Shown piece after piece: positions 1 through 10,600 of a stretch of 64,000 nucleotides of DNA. The translations under genes and the position numbers were made by a program. Source of the DNA: Siphlonurus alternatus (Eukaryota; Arthropoda; Insecta; Ephemeroptera; Siphlonuridae); NCBI GenBank assembly GCA_949825025.1, contig OX463785.1:12029971-12093970 (forward strand), given 5' to 3'. Each line of letters begins with the position of its first letter. The stretch's first letter is position 1. A model generated the notes under the pieces. It saw only the letters and a list, made by a program, of their open reading frames with translations. It ran no database searches and had not been told where the DNA came from.

Positions 1-2300
1 ATCAATATCGACTTCTGATACCCACCCATTCGATGGCCCACCACTTTGAACTGCATGTTGACTATACAATAGATAAAATAATGTAAATTTTGTAATTAAA
101 AAGTTTTACAGTAAAGATGAAATATAAAAATTAAAAAGTGGAAGTTTAATATTATATGACTGATATGAGAATGGTTTTAAATATAGGACATTTTTTCTGT
201 TATTTTTAAGAACAATTTTACAAAAACTTTATTAGTATTTATTTTTATCCTTTTCATCAATTATTGCAGTACAAATAACCTGACATTATTTTTTTTAAGC
301 AAAAGGAATCAACTATAATTTAAAATTAGCTGTAATTGGAAATATCAAATGAAATGGATCAATTAAGTAAATATATTGCGATATGGTTCCACAACATTCT
401 TCTATACATACAGATTAGGACAGTATAGAGTTAATTGATAGCGCTGATGTCATGCCCCTGTCAGTTAGGCTGCCCTATGAAGGACCAGAATGCAGAGAGT
501 AGTATATTAACAAATTATAACATTGATTTTTTTTCACTTTATTAAACAAAATAAATCAGTTTTAAAAAATTGTAAAGAGTACTAAAATACACCAATAAAC
601 GATAGATAGCATAAAAAATATCTCATCATTAAAGAACAATCAAAACTTTTTTTTTTTTTTTTTTCATTTTCATTTTCATTTTTTTTTTTTTTGTTTTGTT
701 TTTTTTTGTCATTTCTCCTATCTAATGCCATAGTAGCTGGACCACCACCTTCTCTTTTCTACCCTCTTGACCATCCGTATACCTGCTATGCTATTTTCCC
801 TCGTAAACAAAAACAGCAAACAACTCTATACGATGATACGATGAAAGATTACAATTTTTTAATATTATTTAATTTATTTTAATTTTTAATATTCATTTAC
901 GGAAATTTTCAATGAAACTCCCCATGCATAATTCGTGATAATTATTAAATTCTACGCAGAGCAAAGAATCTGTTTTTGACTTATGGTCTTCATTATTACC
1001 TAAAGTTTATTGACATTTTTAATTTTTAAATGTCTAACGCATATGATGTAACAATTTTAATCAATTTATAAAAAATACCAATAAAATTACTACAATTTAT
1101 AAAACCCCTTAACTTATTACAAATATAACTAATATTTAAATTTATAACAATTCCTATATGTAATTAATACAAAAGTAACATTGTTTAAAGTAATTTGAAC
1201 TTTTAATTTAACTTTGTTCCTTTGAAGTTTTTTTTACTTGCAATAATTTGCATTAAGTTTTCTTTGATTAGACTTTTAAATGAGTTTCAACAGTTCCCCC
1301 ATTGTGAGCTCTTGTGATTTTCAAAGTGACATCATGTATGAAATTGGAGCCTGACGGATGATCATCTCTGTTTACTGATCTGTTAAACTCTAGTGGACTA
1401 GATTCTATCTACATCCTTCTATGAGAATATTATGATTTGATGAGAAATCTACATTTCTATAATATTAAATGATTAGAACAGGATTTTAAAAATTATCATG
1501 AATTGTGGTTTGTGGATTTTTTTTTTTTTTTTTTTTTTGTTCATAACTGGAACTCAAGCTCATAATCTTTTATTTTTGTGCATGAATGACGTTATTTATT
1601 TTCTGTTTCGTAATATCTATTTTATTCTCTATTAATTACATGGACCAATAACAATGCACATAACGCGTATATATAGCTCGATTTTCATATTAAAATCATA
1701 AAATCATGTGAAAAAAACTTTTGTTTTTAGGGTACTATGCTATAGTAAAGTTTTTTAGCATTAAATAACTTATTAATTAGCTTATAATGAATGTATCTAG
1801 TTATGTTACTTGAAGTTTTTAAGTATGTGTTTGAACGTGTCTTACCATTTCATATAGACTGCCTTCCTTGTGTCTGTATGTATTTGAAAATGACCAATAA
1901 AGGAATTTAATTGAATTGCATATTTTTCAAAGTTGTATTAATCATACAATCTAATTTCATTAAAAAAAAAAAAAAAAAAAAAAATATTGAACTTGCATAG
2001 GCCATCCCTTCGAAACATTAAATTGTCATTTGATATGGAACATGGATGCTTTCAAAACAATAAATTAAGTTATTATTTAACTCACTTTAAGAAACTTTTT
2101 TTTCCATTTTTTATTATATGTAATACAATTTTGCAAAAAGAATATTATTTTTACTAAAATTTAAAGCATTTAACAATTTCAAACAAAATGAATACTTTTA
2201 AAGTTAAAATATAACAAAAATATTGTAAAAAAAATTCCATGGGTGGTTTCTTTTGAAAAAAAAAAGCACTAAAAATACTAACGAATATGTTGTTTTTCAG
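1..2300 (+). other. CCHa1 intron (3' portion), no exon recognised
   Basis: This is AT-rich non-coding DNA directly upstream of the CCHa1 acceptor. It holds several poly-T/A runs (643-664, 1519-1538, 1964-1983). Moderately GC-richer islands occur near 420-500 and 1290-1440 without an obvious reading frame. No stretch encodes the expected Cys-x6-Cys start of CCHamide-1. Confidence 0.6.
1845..1925 (+). mobile_element. possible 3' end of a non-LTR retrotransposon
   Basis: A tail-like segment has the style of a retrotransposon 3' UTR (tgtatgtatttgaaaa, then accaataaaggaatttaatt). Only the end is visible and no reverse-transcriptase reading frame precedes it. Weak, based on general resemblance. 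Confidence 0.25.
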
Positions 2301-2566
2301 CGCATGGCAAGCGGAGTGAAGTTGCCCCCGGTGCCCCACCCCCTGACTTGGCTGCCCCCGAGATGTCAGCGTCTCAGGAAGACACCCCGAGCTGGGTAGG
2401 ACTTCAAGATGACGCAGCGGCTCCCGAGCTCGGAGAGGCTGCGTGGCAGAAACTGCGCCGAGCCGTCGTCAACCGCAGAGCTGGGCACCGCAACTCGCCC
2501 CGCCGCGGTCGTGTGGACGAACCAGAGGATATGGAGGCCCCGCCACGCTGGCTTTACCAGCTCATG
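2301..2566 (+). CDS. CCHa1: CCHa1 penultimate coding exon
   Basis: Acceptor AG at 2299-2300, two bases completing a split codon (phase-1 intron before it), then 88 codons without a stop, donor GT at 2567-2568 (GTGAGT). It carries the -H-GKR amidation and processing signal at its very start, and the first half of the propeptide has the acidic DLAAPEMSASQED stretch followed by an Arg-rich part. Confidence 0.88.
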
Positions 2567-3001
2567 GTGAGTTCCCTTAGTCCAACTAGGCAAATAGAAT
2601 GGAAGACTTGTAGGGAGTTTCCTTAGTCCAACTAGGCAAGTGTGATAGGAGATTTTATTGAGAGAATTTCTGGTAAACAATCGAAGGCTTAGAAACTGAG
2701 GCACAAGATGTCATTTGGTAAGATAATGATAGTGTCGTTAATGAATGCACTTGTTAACTTTAAAAGTGATGTAAATAAAGTTAATGACATTAAAGTTAAA
2801 AATTGACAGTATAAGGGAGTTTCATAAAAAATAGATATATAATTATTCACTATATGATCAGTAATTTTATTTGTTAATATATTATAATAAACAATAATTT
2901 AATATTTACTGCAAAGTCTGCAAACTAAAAAAAAAACTTTGTTTCAAATTTTAATTTTTTCTTTCTAATTTCAGAGACAAGCTGCTACGAAAATGGACTG
3001 A
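2301..3001 (+). CDS. CCHa1: CCHamide-1 neuropeptide precursor, 3' part (partial)
   Basis: This is the 3' part of a spliced prepropeptide gene. Exon 2301-2566 follows a pyrimidine-rich acceptor (tttttcag). Its first two bases complete a codon of form NCG, then it reads H-GKR, i.e. the last residue of a C-terminally amidated peptide (Gly is the amide donor, KR the convertase site). CCHamide-1 hormones end in -WGAH-amide, and GCG (Ala) fits the split codon. About 84 residues of Pro/Ala/Glu/Arg-rich propeptide follow, ending WLYQLM, then donor GTGAGT. A 408-bp intron leads to exon 2975-3001 encoding RQAATKMD and a stop. The exon is far GC-richer than its surroundings. The Cys-containing start of the hormone and the signal peptide are not visible; no matching exon was found in 1-2300, so the gene enters from the left edge. 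Assignment to CCHa1 rather than another -H-amide peptide rests on the ending, the C-terminus and the convergent CCHa2 neighbour. Confidence 0.88.
2975..3001 (+). CDS. CCHa1: CCHa1 terminal coding exon
   Basis: It follows a strong polypyrimidine acceptor (ctttctaatttcag) and continues phase 0 from the previous exon: RQAATKMD then TGA. Its tiny size and Met-Asp-stop ending match the terminal exon of CCHa2 in this window, which supports both splice predictions. Confidence 0.8.
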   Translation, partial: RQAATKMD

Positions 3002-3199
3002 AGAAAATCTGGAAATATTTCAATTTATTTATTTGTTTACTTACATTAAAAAATCGCAAAGAATTGAAACTCATTAAGAAGAACTCATGTTATTAAATTA
3101 ATTAAATATTGAACTAAATTATTTGTTATCGTGTTAGAATATGTTGATGGCATCGGTTTCTGCTCTTCATCCAAAATGTTAAATTATACGCTAAATGGT

Positions 3200-3256
3200 A
3201 ATAAAAAAATTGACAAAGAATAGTTTTGTCCATTTAAAACTTATTGAACGAATAAA
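3200..3256 (+). terminator. candidate CCHa1 polyadenylation signals
   Basis: Two canonical AATAAA hexamers, at 3200-3205 and 3251-3256, lie 200-255 bp past the CCHa1 stop codon. In DNA this AT-rich the hexamer is common by chance, so placement after the stop is the main support. Confidence 0.4.
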
Positions 3257-4684
3257 AAATAAATATATTATTATAATAAAAGGGCCATAATTAGTAAAAA
3301 ATAACCTAAATTATCAACATGTTGTATTAGATTTAATTTGAATAAAATATCCAGTCTTATACACTAGACAATATATTTTACAAATACAGTTAATTATCAT
3401 AATTATATACAAATAGAAGTAGAAAAAGTTTTTTTCTGTATATTATGCATTATATTGCAATAGTTGGCAATTCAAAATCAAGAGCTAGTATTTAAATGAA
3501 TTTTCAATCCAATTCACATGTCAAAAAATTCTTTATATTTTGGATGAAGATAATTATTTTGTAGTAAAAAAAATGTTATAATAAAAATAAAATTAGCTTT
3601 GATTGTTTAGGGTTTAATTAATTTAAAATGCAGTGTCATATATGCAGTGGCTAATTATTTTTTCTTAACATAAGAGATGCATATAAGACATTGCTGAATA
3701 CTGTAGTTATATCAAATTAAAATACCCGTGTTGTAATTAACTGTGTACAAGTTTAGCTAATTAATAATTATAATAATAAATTGAATTCTTCCCAGCTTCT
3801 CAGATTATTTTATTTATTAATTAGATCCTTTGATTAATAACATACTAGTTATATATAGTGTGAATTATTTTTTACTTCGATTATTTTCGCATGTGTACAT
3901 TTATTATAAAAGACAGTATATAATATGATAATTATTAAAATAAGAAATCCGTTTTACATTTAGAATTAGAAGATAATATTTAAAGAAAGGGAATTTCAAT
4001 AGTAAATCATACTTTGTTAGCAATTTAACACAATACAGTAAATACAAAATTAATATGTTTAAATACTTGCGCAGTAAATATAGAAAAAAATACGATGAGA
4101 GAAGTTAAAAATGAAAACAGTATAATCTATACTATTTCAACTCTGCCTGATTCAGAATTGAAATTAATAAATTTCAAGATTTTCAAGTACGTACTAATAT
4201 ATTATACCCTGCTTCCTCTGCAAAGAGGAAATAAATAAAGAGAAAAACATCGTTCTACATATAATTGTTCATATTGATAGCATAAAAATTTAAAGAATGG
4301 AAAAATCTACAATAAACTTTATGGGATTATAATAATATAACACTGAACTGACTATATAACATAGTATATCTAACCGGATTATATTTAATTTGTAACATTA
4401 TATTCAAGGTAAAGCCAACCTTGATTATATTTTACGATTACTAGTGACATCTACTGGAAACTTTTCTAACGTTGAATGCTATATGTAATATTATATATGC
4501 TATAAATTTGAATACTATAGCTTTCAAAACAATTATTATCCTTGAATGGGAGTCTTAACTATTTTAAGTACCACCCTAAAAGTATTTTTATTTTAATACA
4601 TCCTCCTACAACTACATTTTTTTTATTAAAATTTATCGATGGATTTATTATATTCAACAGTTAAAAAGTTAGTAATTTCTTTTT

Positions 4685-4870
4685 CTTCAGTGCAAGCGCG
4701 CGTCACTTCATGACGTCTTTCTCAAGTTACCATCTGAGCAATCAATGGCCCTTCTGCATTTGACCTTTAGGTGTTCACTAAAATAATATATAAATAGTTT
4801 AACCTTACGTGACGTCATTGCAATGCATATTGCATACTTTACAGGAGCCTGTCGTCAGCAGCGTGCATAT
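4685..4870. promoter_or_regulatory. CRE-bearing GC-richer island between the two hormone genes
   Basis: The stretch contains ATGACGTCTT near 4709 and a full TGACGTCA near 4811, plus ATTGCAATGCATATTGCAT (C/EBP- or POU-like). It has no reading frame. The motifs are known CREB/bZIP and POU targets; a regulatory role is inference. Confidence 0.25.
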
Positions 4871-5016
4871 CAGGGAGAAAGTTAGAAAAAAAAAATAGAT
4901 AAATCATAAAAAATAAAATTATAAGCAGGCAACCCAATAATAATAATAATAATAATAATCTCGTGGCGCTACCCTATTGATGTAAAATATTCAAATAAAC
5001 TAGCTGTACTTGTGAA

Positions 5017-5249
5017 ACATAGTATCGACCCCAATTTTTTTTAATGCAGAAATGGATAGAGGGTGCAAAGTTATGCTACCCTGATTTTTTTCAGATTTTT
5101 TAGAGCTCTGGAACTTTTTTTAAAAAATTATTGAAAGTCCTTTTTAAAAATACTTCCAGGGCTGCAAAAAATCTGAAAAAAATTAAGGTAGCATAACTTT
5201 GCACTCTCTATCCATTTCTGTAATAAAAAAATGAGGTTGATACTCCATT
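5017..5249. mobile_element. foldback MITE family A, copy 1 (short)
   Basis: A near-perfect palindrome. The left end reads AGTATCGACC, then AGAAATGGATAGAGGGTGC, AAAGTTATGCTACCCTGA and a T-rich arm; the right end is its reverse complement ending GGTTGATACTCCATT. Compared with the copies at 13966, 27223 and 28949 it lacks the central GC-richer hairpin loop of about 75-90 bp, so it looks like a deletion derivative. Confidence 0.85.
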
Positions 5250-7548
5250 ACCATTAGTAAAGTACAATTTGTATTTGAAATGTTATGTTAGCATCAAAGG
5301 ATCGTTTTTAGTAAAAATATTTAGTAATTTCATTTTTCTTTTCCTCACCTGCCAAGAAACCCAAGGATTTCATTTTTATTGGTGACTCTTACGACTTAAG
5401 ATGACCACATACTTGATGAACCGTCTGTTTCTTGAATGATTATTAATATTATTAAAATATAATTTTGTCTTAAATAAAATTCATATTAAAATAAAAAACG
5501 AAGAGATTTACATTTATTTACAACATATCTTAATTTAAAAATGCTTGGGTGGGGGGGGGGGGGGATTTGATTTTTAAAACATTAAGCTTTGTTTCATAAT
5601 TTTGTATTCTCTTTTGTAAATACTTAATTTGCTCTAAATCTTTGTAGATTTATACTACATTATTTTATATATTAGAATACAATTTTTATCAAAGCTATAT
5701 AGATTTTTTTCAATTTTATTCTTTATCCCAATATATTAGCTGTATTGATATTTTATGATATTATATATTGAAAAGTATTATTTATTAATGTAAGGTATTC
5801 TGTATTCAAATATGTATATATTTCATTTTTATAGTTTCGCTTATAATTTTTCAAGATTTAATTAAATAAAAGAATACCTTCTTCATATTAGCAAGTAAGC
5901 TAAAATAAGTTAGTATTATAGATGGCAGAGCAACTTTGATAAATATGAGATTATTTTAAGAAACGGCAAGAAATTTATACTTGTTTATTAAAAATTATTA
6001 TAATATTTTTAATTTTTACTAGTTTTAAAATTAAATATATCAAATCATATTACCTACTAAACCCTTACTTTATTTATGAAATATTACTAACTTAAATTTT
6101 ATTAAAGAAAATAGAAATAAGGTGAAGAAATTACAAGCTTTTAAATAAACAAAATATGTCATAAATAAATGGAACAATGCTTTATTACGTTTTTACAGTA
6201 CGTTATTATTGGGACTATGGATGATATTATTAACATTTTTTTATTACATGTTACAATTTTTACATTTTTGTACTCCACATTGGGCGTATTTATTTGCAGG
6301 TTTTATTTCTACAACATTTAAGCAGGAAAAGGAGGATTGGGAAGAAATAAAATAATTTACTATTCATTAAATTAACGTAAATCTTTATTTTACCTTAATT
6401 CATTATATATTGGGAGTTCTTTTATATTTTGATCCCGTATATTATATACTTTTAACGATGTTAACATCCAAATTTCCTTAGTGATCCCCAAAATAATAAT
6501 ATACATTTAAAATAAATTTTGAAATGAATTGTGTAATAAAATACATATTATAATTCAAATAATATATATCAGTATTAGATATTATAATATTTGTTAAAAA
6601 TACTCAAAATTTAATTTACCAATATTTAAATGAAAACACTAAATGAGTGAATGGTAAAAATATTTTCCAATTTTCTTATTAACTGTCCAGCCATTGATAA
6701 GAACATTGGGAATGATATACTGAGATCAAAATATATTTAACATTTTCTGCACTGCATTTATAATTATAATTTACTATAAGCCGTCTTGGTAACGGTAAGT
6801 TATATAAAAGATAAGCAAATCAACATGTAGAAATAAAGTATCATAATAAAATTAACTCTAATTGGTTTAAATTGTTTTTTTAAGGTTCAAGAGGAATTGG
6901 AAAAACTTTGGGTGTAGAGATGGAGCTAAAGAATCTTAAACATTAATTATACAATGTGAAAATTCTTGTAATTCACTGCAATAACAAAGTATCATTATAT
7001 TTATTTAAAAATTGGCATCTTTGCATTGCCTCAAATTTATATTCAAGAAAACACTGTACTTTGTATTTAAACAAAATTTAACAATAATAAATAAGTTTCT
7101 ATAAATATAAAATAAATACCGAAGTATATTGTTTCTCATGCAGGAATAATGAGATCTGTCTACCTTGATAATGTGCAACAATGAGCTGTATGATATTAAT
7201 AAGTGCAATTATGACCTTTAAAACTCATTGTTGCGCAATTGGGTTATTTTTTTGTTTTTTTGTTGTCCTCTCCTAAACATGTAATATTTAACCCAATAAA
7301 CAATTATTATGATTGAGGTATTATCGAGCTTATTATTTCGTACCATAGACGATATTTCAATAAAATATACAACTAATTAATTAACATTGATGAAGGTGCT
7401 TGATAAGGAATTAACTTGAGGAAAATGAAATTGATATAAACTAATTACTAATAAATATTTTCTTCCTCTTTATTTAAAACTTGTAAGTACCTTTTCTAAG
7501 CTAATAGTTGTGATAAATTATATTTTAACAATTCATATTCTGATTTTT

Positions 7549-7554
7549 TTTATT
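7549..7554 (-). terminator. candidate CCHa2 polyadenylation signal
   Basis: The minus strand reads AATAAA here, about 97 bp beyond the CCHa2 stop codon, the first such hexamer downstream. A short 3' UTR would result; later hexamers are also possible. Confidence 0.4.
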
Positions 7555-7650
7555 AAGGTTCCAGTAAGGATATGACAGAATTTTCACAATGTAGTTTGGA
7601 TCAGACGAAGCTAGGACTTGCAGGAGATTTACGATTCATTCAGATTCCCC

Positions 7651-7692
7651 TCAGTCCATGTTAAGTTCTGCTGCGCGTCGGTAAGATGCCAG
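7651..7692 (-). CDS. CCHa2: CCHa2 exon 3: C-terminal end and stop
   Basis: It follows acceptor TTGTTACAG and reads in phase 0: LASYRRAAELNMD then TGA. The phase, small size and Met-Asp ending parallel the last exon of CCHa1. Confidence 0.82.
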   Translation of the reverse strand: MASYRRAAELNMD

Positions 7693-10600
7693 CTGTAACA
7701 AAAGACAATATACAGTAATGATTAAATCATTTAGTTTCTGAAGACACATTTTTTTTTTAGTGTTTTATTAAATTAAGCCGGTATTACACGATACAATTTT
7801 TCCCTATTGCATACAATTTTTCCTTAGAGAAAAAATTGAACTCCATTTGTTTGTGTGGAGTTGAAATTTTCTTGCAAGGAAAAATTGTATGCAAAATTGT
7901 ATGGTGTATAATACAAATATAAATACAAATGCAGTCCAACCTGCAAGGCCCCTTACGGGATAAGCCTTATCGGTCAGATCTGACAGTGAGTTACAAAAAT
8001 ATAGTAAGCTATTTAAAATAAAAAAGAGAAAAAAAATACACATAAAAAACATAATTCAGGAAAATCTCAATTATAATAACATTACATTTTCATTATTAAT
8101 ATTATAAAGTTGGAATAAGATTACATTAATTCATTCCAAGAAGTGTTTCTTAAGTTTTTAAAATTTTTCAATCAAATTTGTTATCTATTGATCTAACATT
8201 CAATAACAAGTACCTGACAGGACCACAAAAAAATATCTATACAAAGGCCTTATGGGTGACGTCATAAAATACTTTCTATCAATCAACCTACCTAAGGTTG
8301 GTTATTATAATTCATGTTAGACAAACCTTAATTCAAAAGCTTTTAAATTTTTATCTTCAATATTATATTATATAAAAGAAATACTTCTTCAAAGCTACAT
8401 ATATAATTATAAGCTTTGTGACGCAATATGCTGCACAAAATTTAAAATTAATTTAAGAAAAATAATTCTTCGAAAGATTTAAAATACTTTTAATTCATAT
8501 AACTATTGGAGCTGCAATTCAAGTAAATGAACAATCTTAAGGTGTACAAACATTGTCATTAATAAATAAAGAACGCACCCATTGCCTGATGACAGGTGGC
8601 ATACTGTTGATCGCCTGTGCGAGAGTACGGCCGTTTGAAGCACCCCGCGGTGGAACCAGAGAGTCGTAGTAGTTGAAGCCGTCGCCGCCAGTTAGCGCCA
8701 GTGTCTCGAGAGGCAGCACGGGAGGTTGTTGGGGCATTTCCTCGGCTGATCCGACCGTGCCGAGGTCAGATCGTTTGCCGTGACCCCCGAAACAAGAGTG
8801 GCCGAATGCAGAACATCCACCTGCAAGAGGGAGTTTGCATTAGTATGGTCAACAGTTTAGGGGAAGGAGGGAATCAATGGAATTATCTGAGCAGCAATGC
8901 AAACTGTCGATAAGTAAGACTCTGTTTTGACGGGACAAGAATACCAGGGAATATTTTTTCCATAAGAATAAGAAGATCCACACAAAATAAGCTTTAATAA
9001 AAAAAATATATAATAATTTTATATAAATTATATTTAAAGAGACTTTTTTTTTTTTTACAAGGATACACCCCTAAAAGCTTACAGCTCGCGGCGGGGTACT
9101 GGGTAGGGATAAGGTAGGGAACGGATAGTGGCCACGGCCTGCATGTTCAACCCATATGTAGCTAATAATACAAATTTAATGCATATTGAAATAAATAATT
9201 ATTTTAGACATACATAATTTTCAAAATTTAATCATTATTAAAAAAAAGGGAAGATGTTAATTTTGTTCTATAGAAAAAAAAACACACAATTTGAACACAA
9301 CTGAGCAATTATTTTAATATTTTTAATAATATACAAAAATTTCTAAATTAATGTACACTCGTCGCCTTGGAAAATTTCCTACTTGCAGCTTACCAATCAT
9401 CATTATACCCTGCGTTATTCTCACGGGGCATGGTGATCGATTAACAAGGGCACAAAGGGTATAAATAAAGATAAAATATTTTCTGGAAACTTGTTGCTTT
9501 CAATTGATTTTACACAGTAAAATTCTTTTTTAATTGTATATAAATGATCTTTTCCAGAGCTTCTCGAAATAATTTATAATTATCAATGTCTTTAATACAT
9601 TTTGGTAAAAATTCATATAATTTTACAGTTTGATAAATGGCACAAGTTTTATAAAACTGTGAATTGAGCTTCTCTGTTGCAACATTATATTTATTTATTC
9701 CTTGTATTATAATTATGATATTTATCATTCGGTACATAGAAATTTGTATGAGATTTTTTATACGAAGTAAAATTCAGAACATAAATTAATGGAAGCGTTA
9801 ACATATATGGTTTTAAAAATGATATAAAACAAATTTTTTTTTGAGGAAGTCTCTAAAATAGTTAAAAAATATATTGTATGACGTCAATTTGATATTTGTC
9901 CAAGCTCTTTAATATTAACTCAAGCACTAAGCGAATAGTGTGAATTGTATGTACTTTCATCCATAATATGGCTTGTTATAGGGGTAGCTAAAACCTCTTC
10001 AATCCCCTATGTATTTGAAATATGTCCGCTTAAATCACCATAAAATATCAGCTACATGAAAAATAGATCTAGTTAATTGTTAACCTGAATTACAATATAT
10101 AATGGCACTTAATATGACAATCTAATATAAAATTATGTAACAGTTTCAATTTAAATGTAAATTTCACTAATTTGAAATGTTATCTATAAAAAAAACATTC
10201 AATTCATACACTACGTTTACATGACGGTGTTTAATGCGTATTCGTTGACGACGGATAATGTTATTCTTATGAGACGTCGTCAACGAATACGCATTAAACA
10301 CTGTAATGTGAACATAGTGATTAATGTTGTTTTGCAATATTTAATGTATTTGAAACATCAGGAAGTTTTAAAATAAGTTAATTATGTAAACACTGATACA
10401 TTAATTAGTTATATGACATGAAGTTCATGACTGAAAATTTGAAAATAGGATTCGGTTTTCCTTGCGCACAAAAATATATTTATTTAAAAAAATTAATAAA
10501 ACTATAAATTATTATATTGCCTAATATTATTTATAACCTGAGCATGTTTTTATGGAGCAACTTTAAATTTATATTTTCATTTTTTTTTTTTTTACTGTGA

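Larger units (their letters stand above)
3002..7548. other. spacer between convergent CCHa1 and CCHa2
   Basis: This is AT-rich sequence with no coding signal. It contains the foldback element at 5017-5249, a TAA-type microsatellite at 4938-4960, a run of about 14 G at 5549-5565, and a GC-richer stretch at 4685-4870 with two CRE-like cores. Nothing else is recognised. Confidence 0.6.

Noticed and set aside
691..882. Open frame with hydrophobic start
   Set aside because: Lacks an ATG and begins in a poly-T tract, which encodes the apparent signal peptide.
2366..2704. Minus-strand open frame opposite the CCHa1 exon
   Set aside because: Antisense shadow of a GC-rich coding exon; the plus-strand frame has the amidation and cleavage motif and splice sites.
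8701..8913. Plus-strand open frame opposite the CCHa2 hormone exon
   Set aside because: Shadow of the minus-strand exon encoding GCSAFGHSCFGGH.
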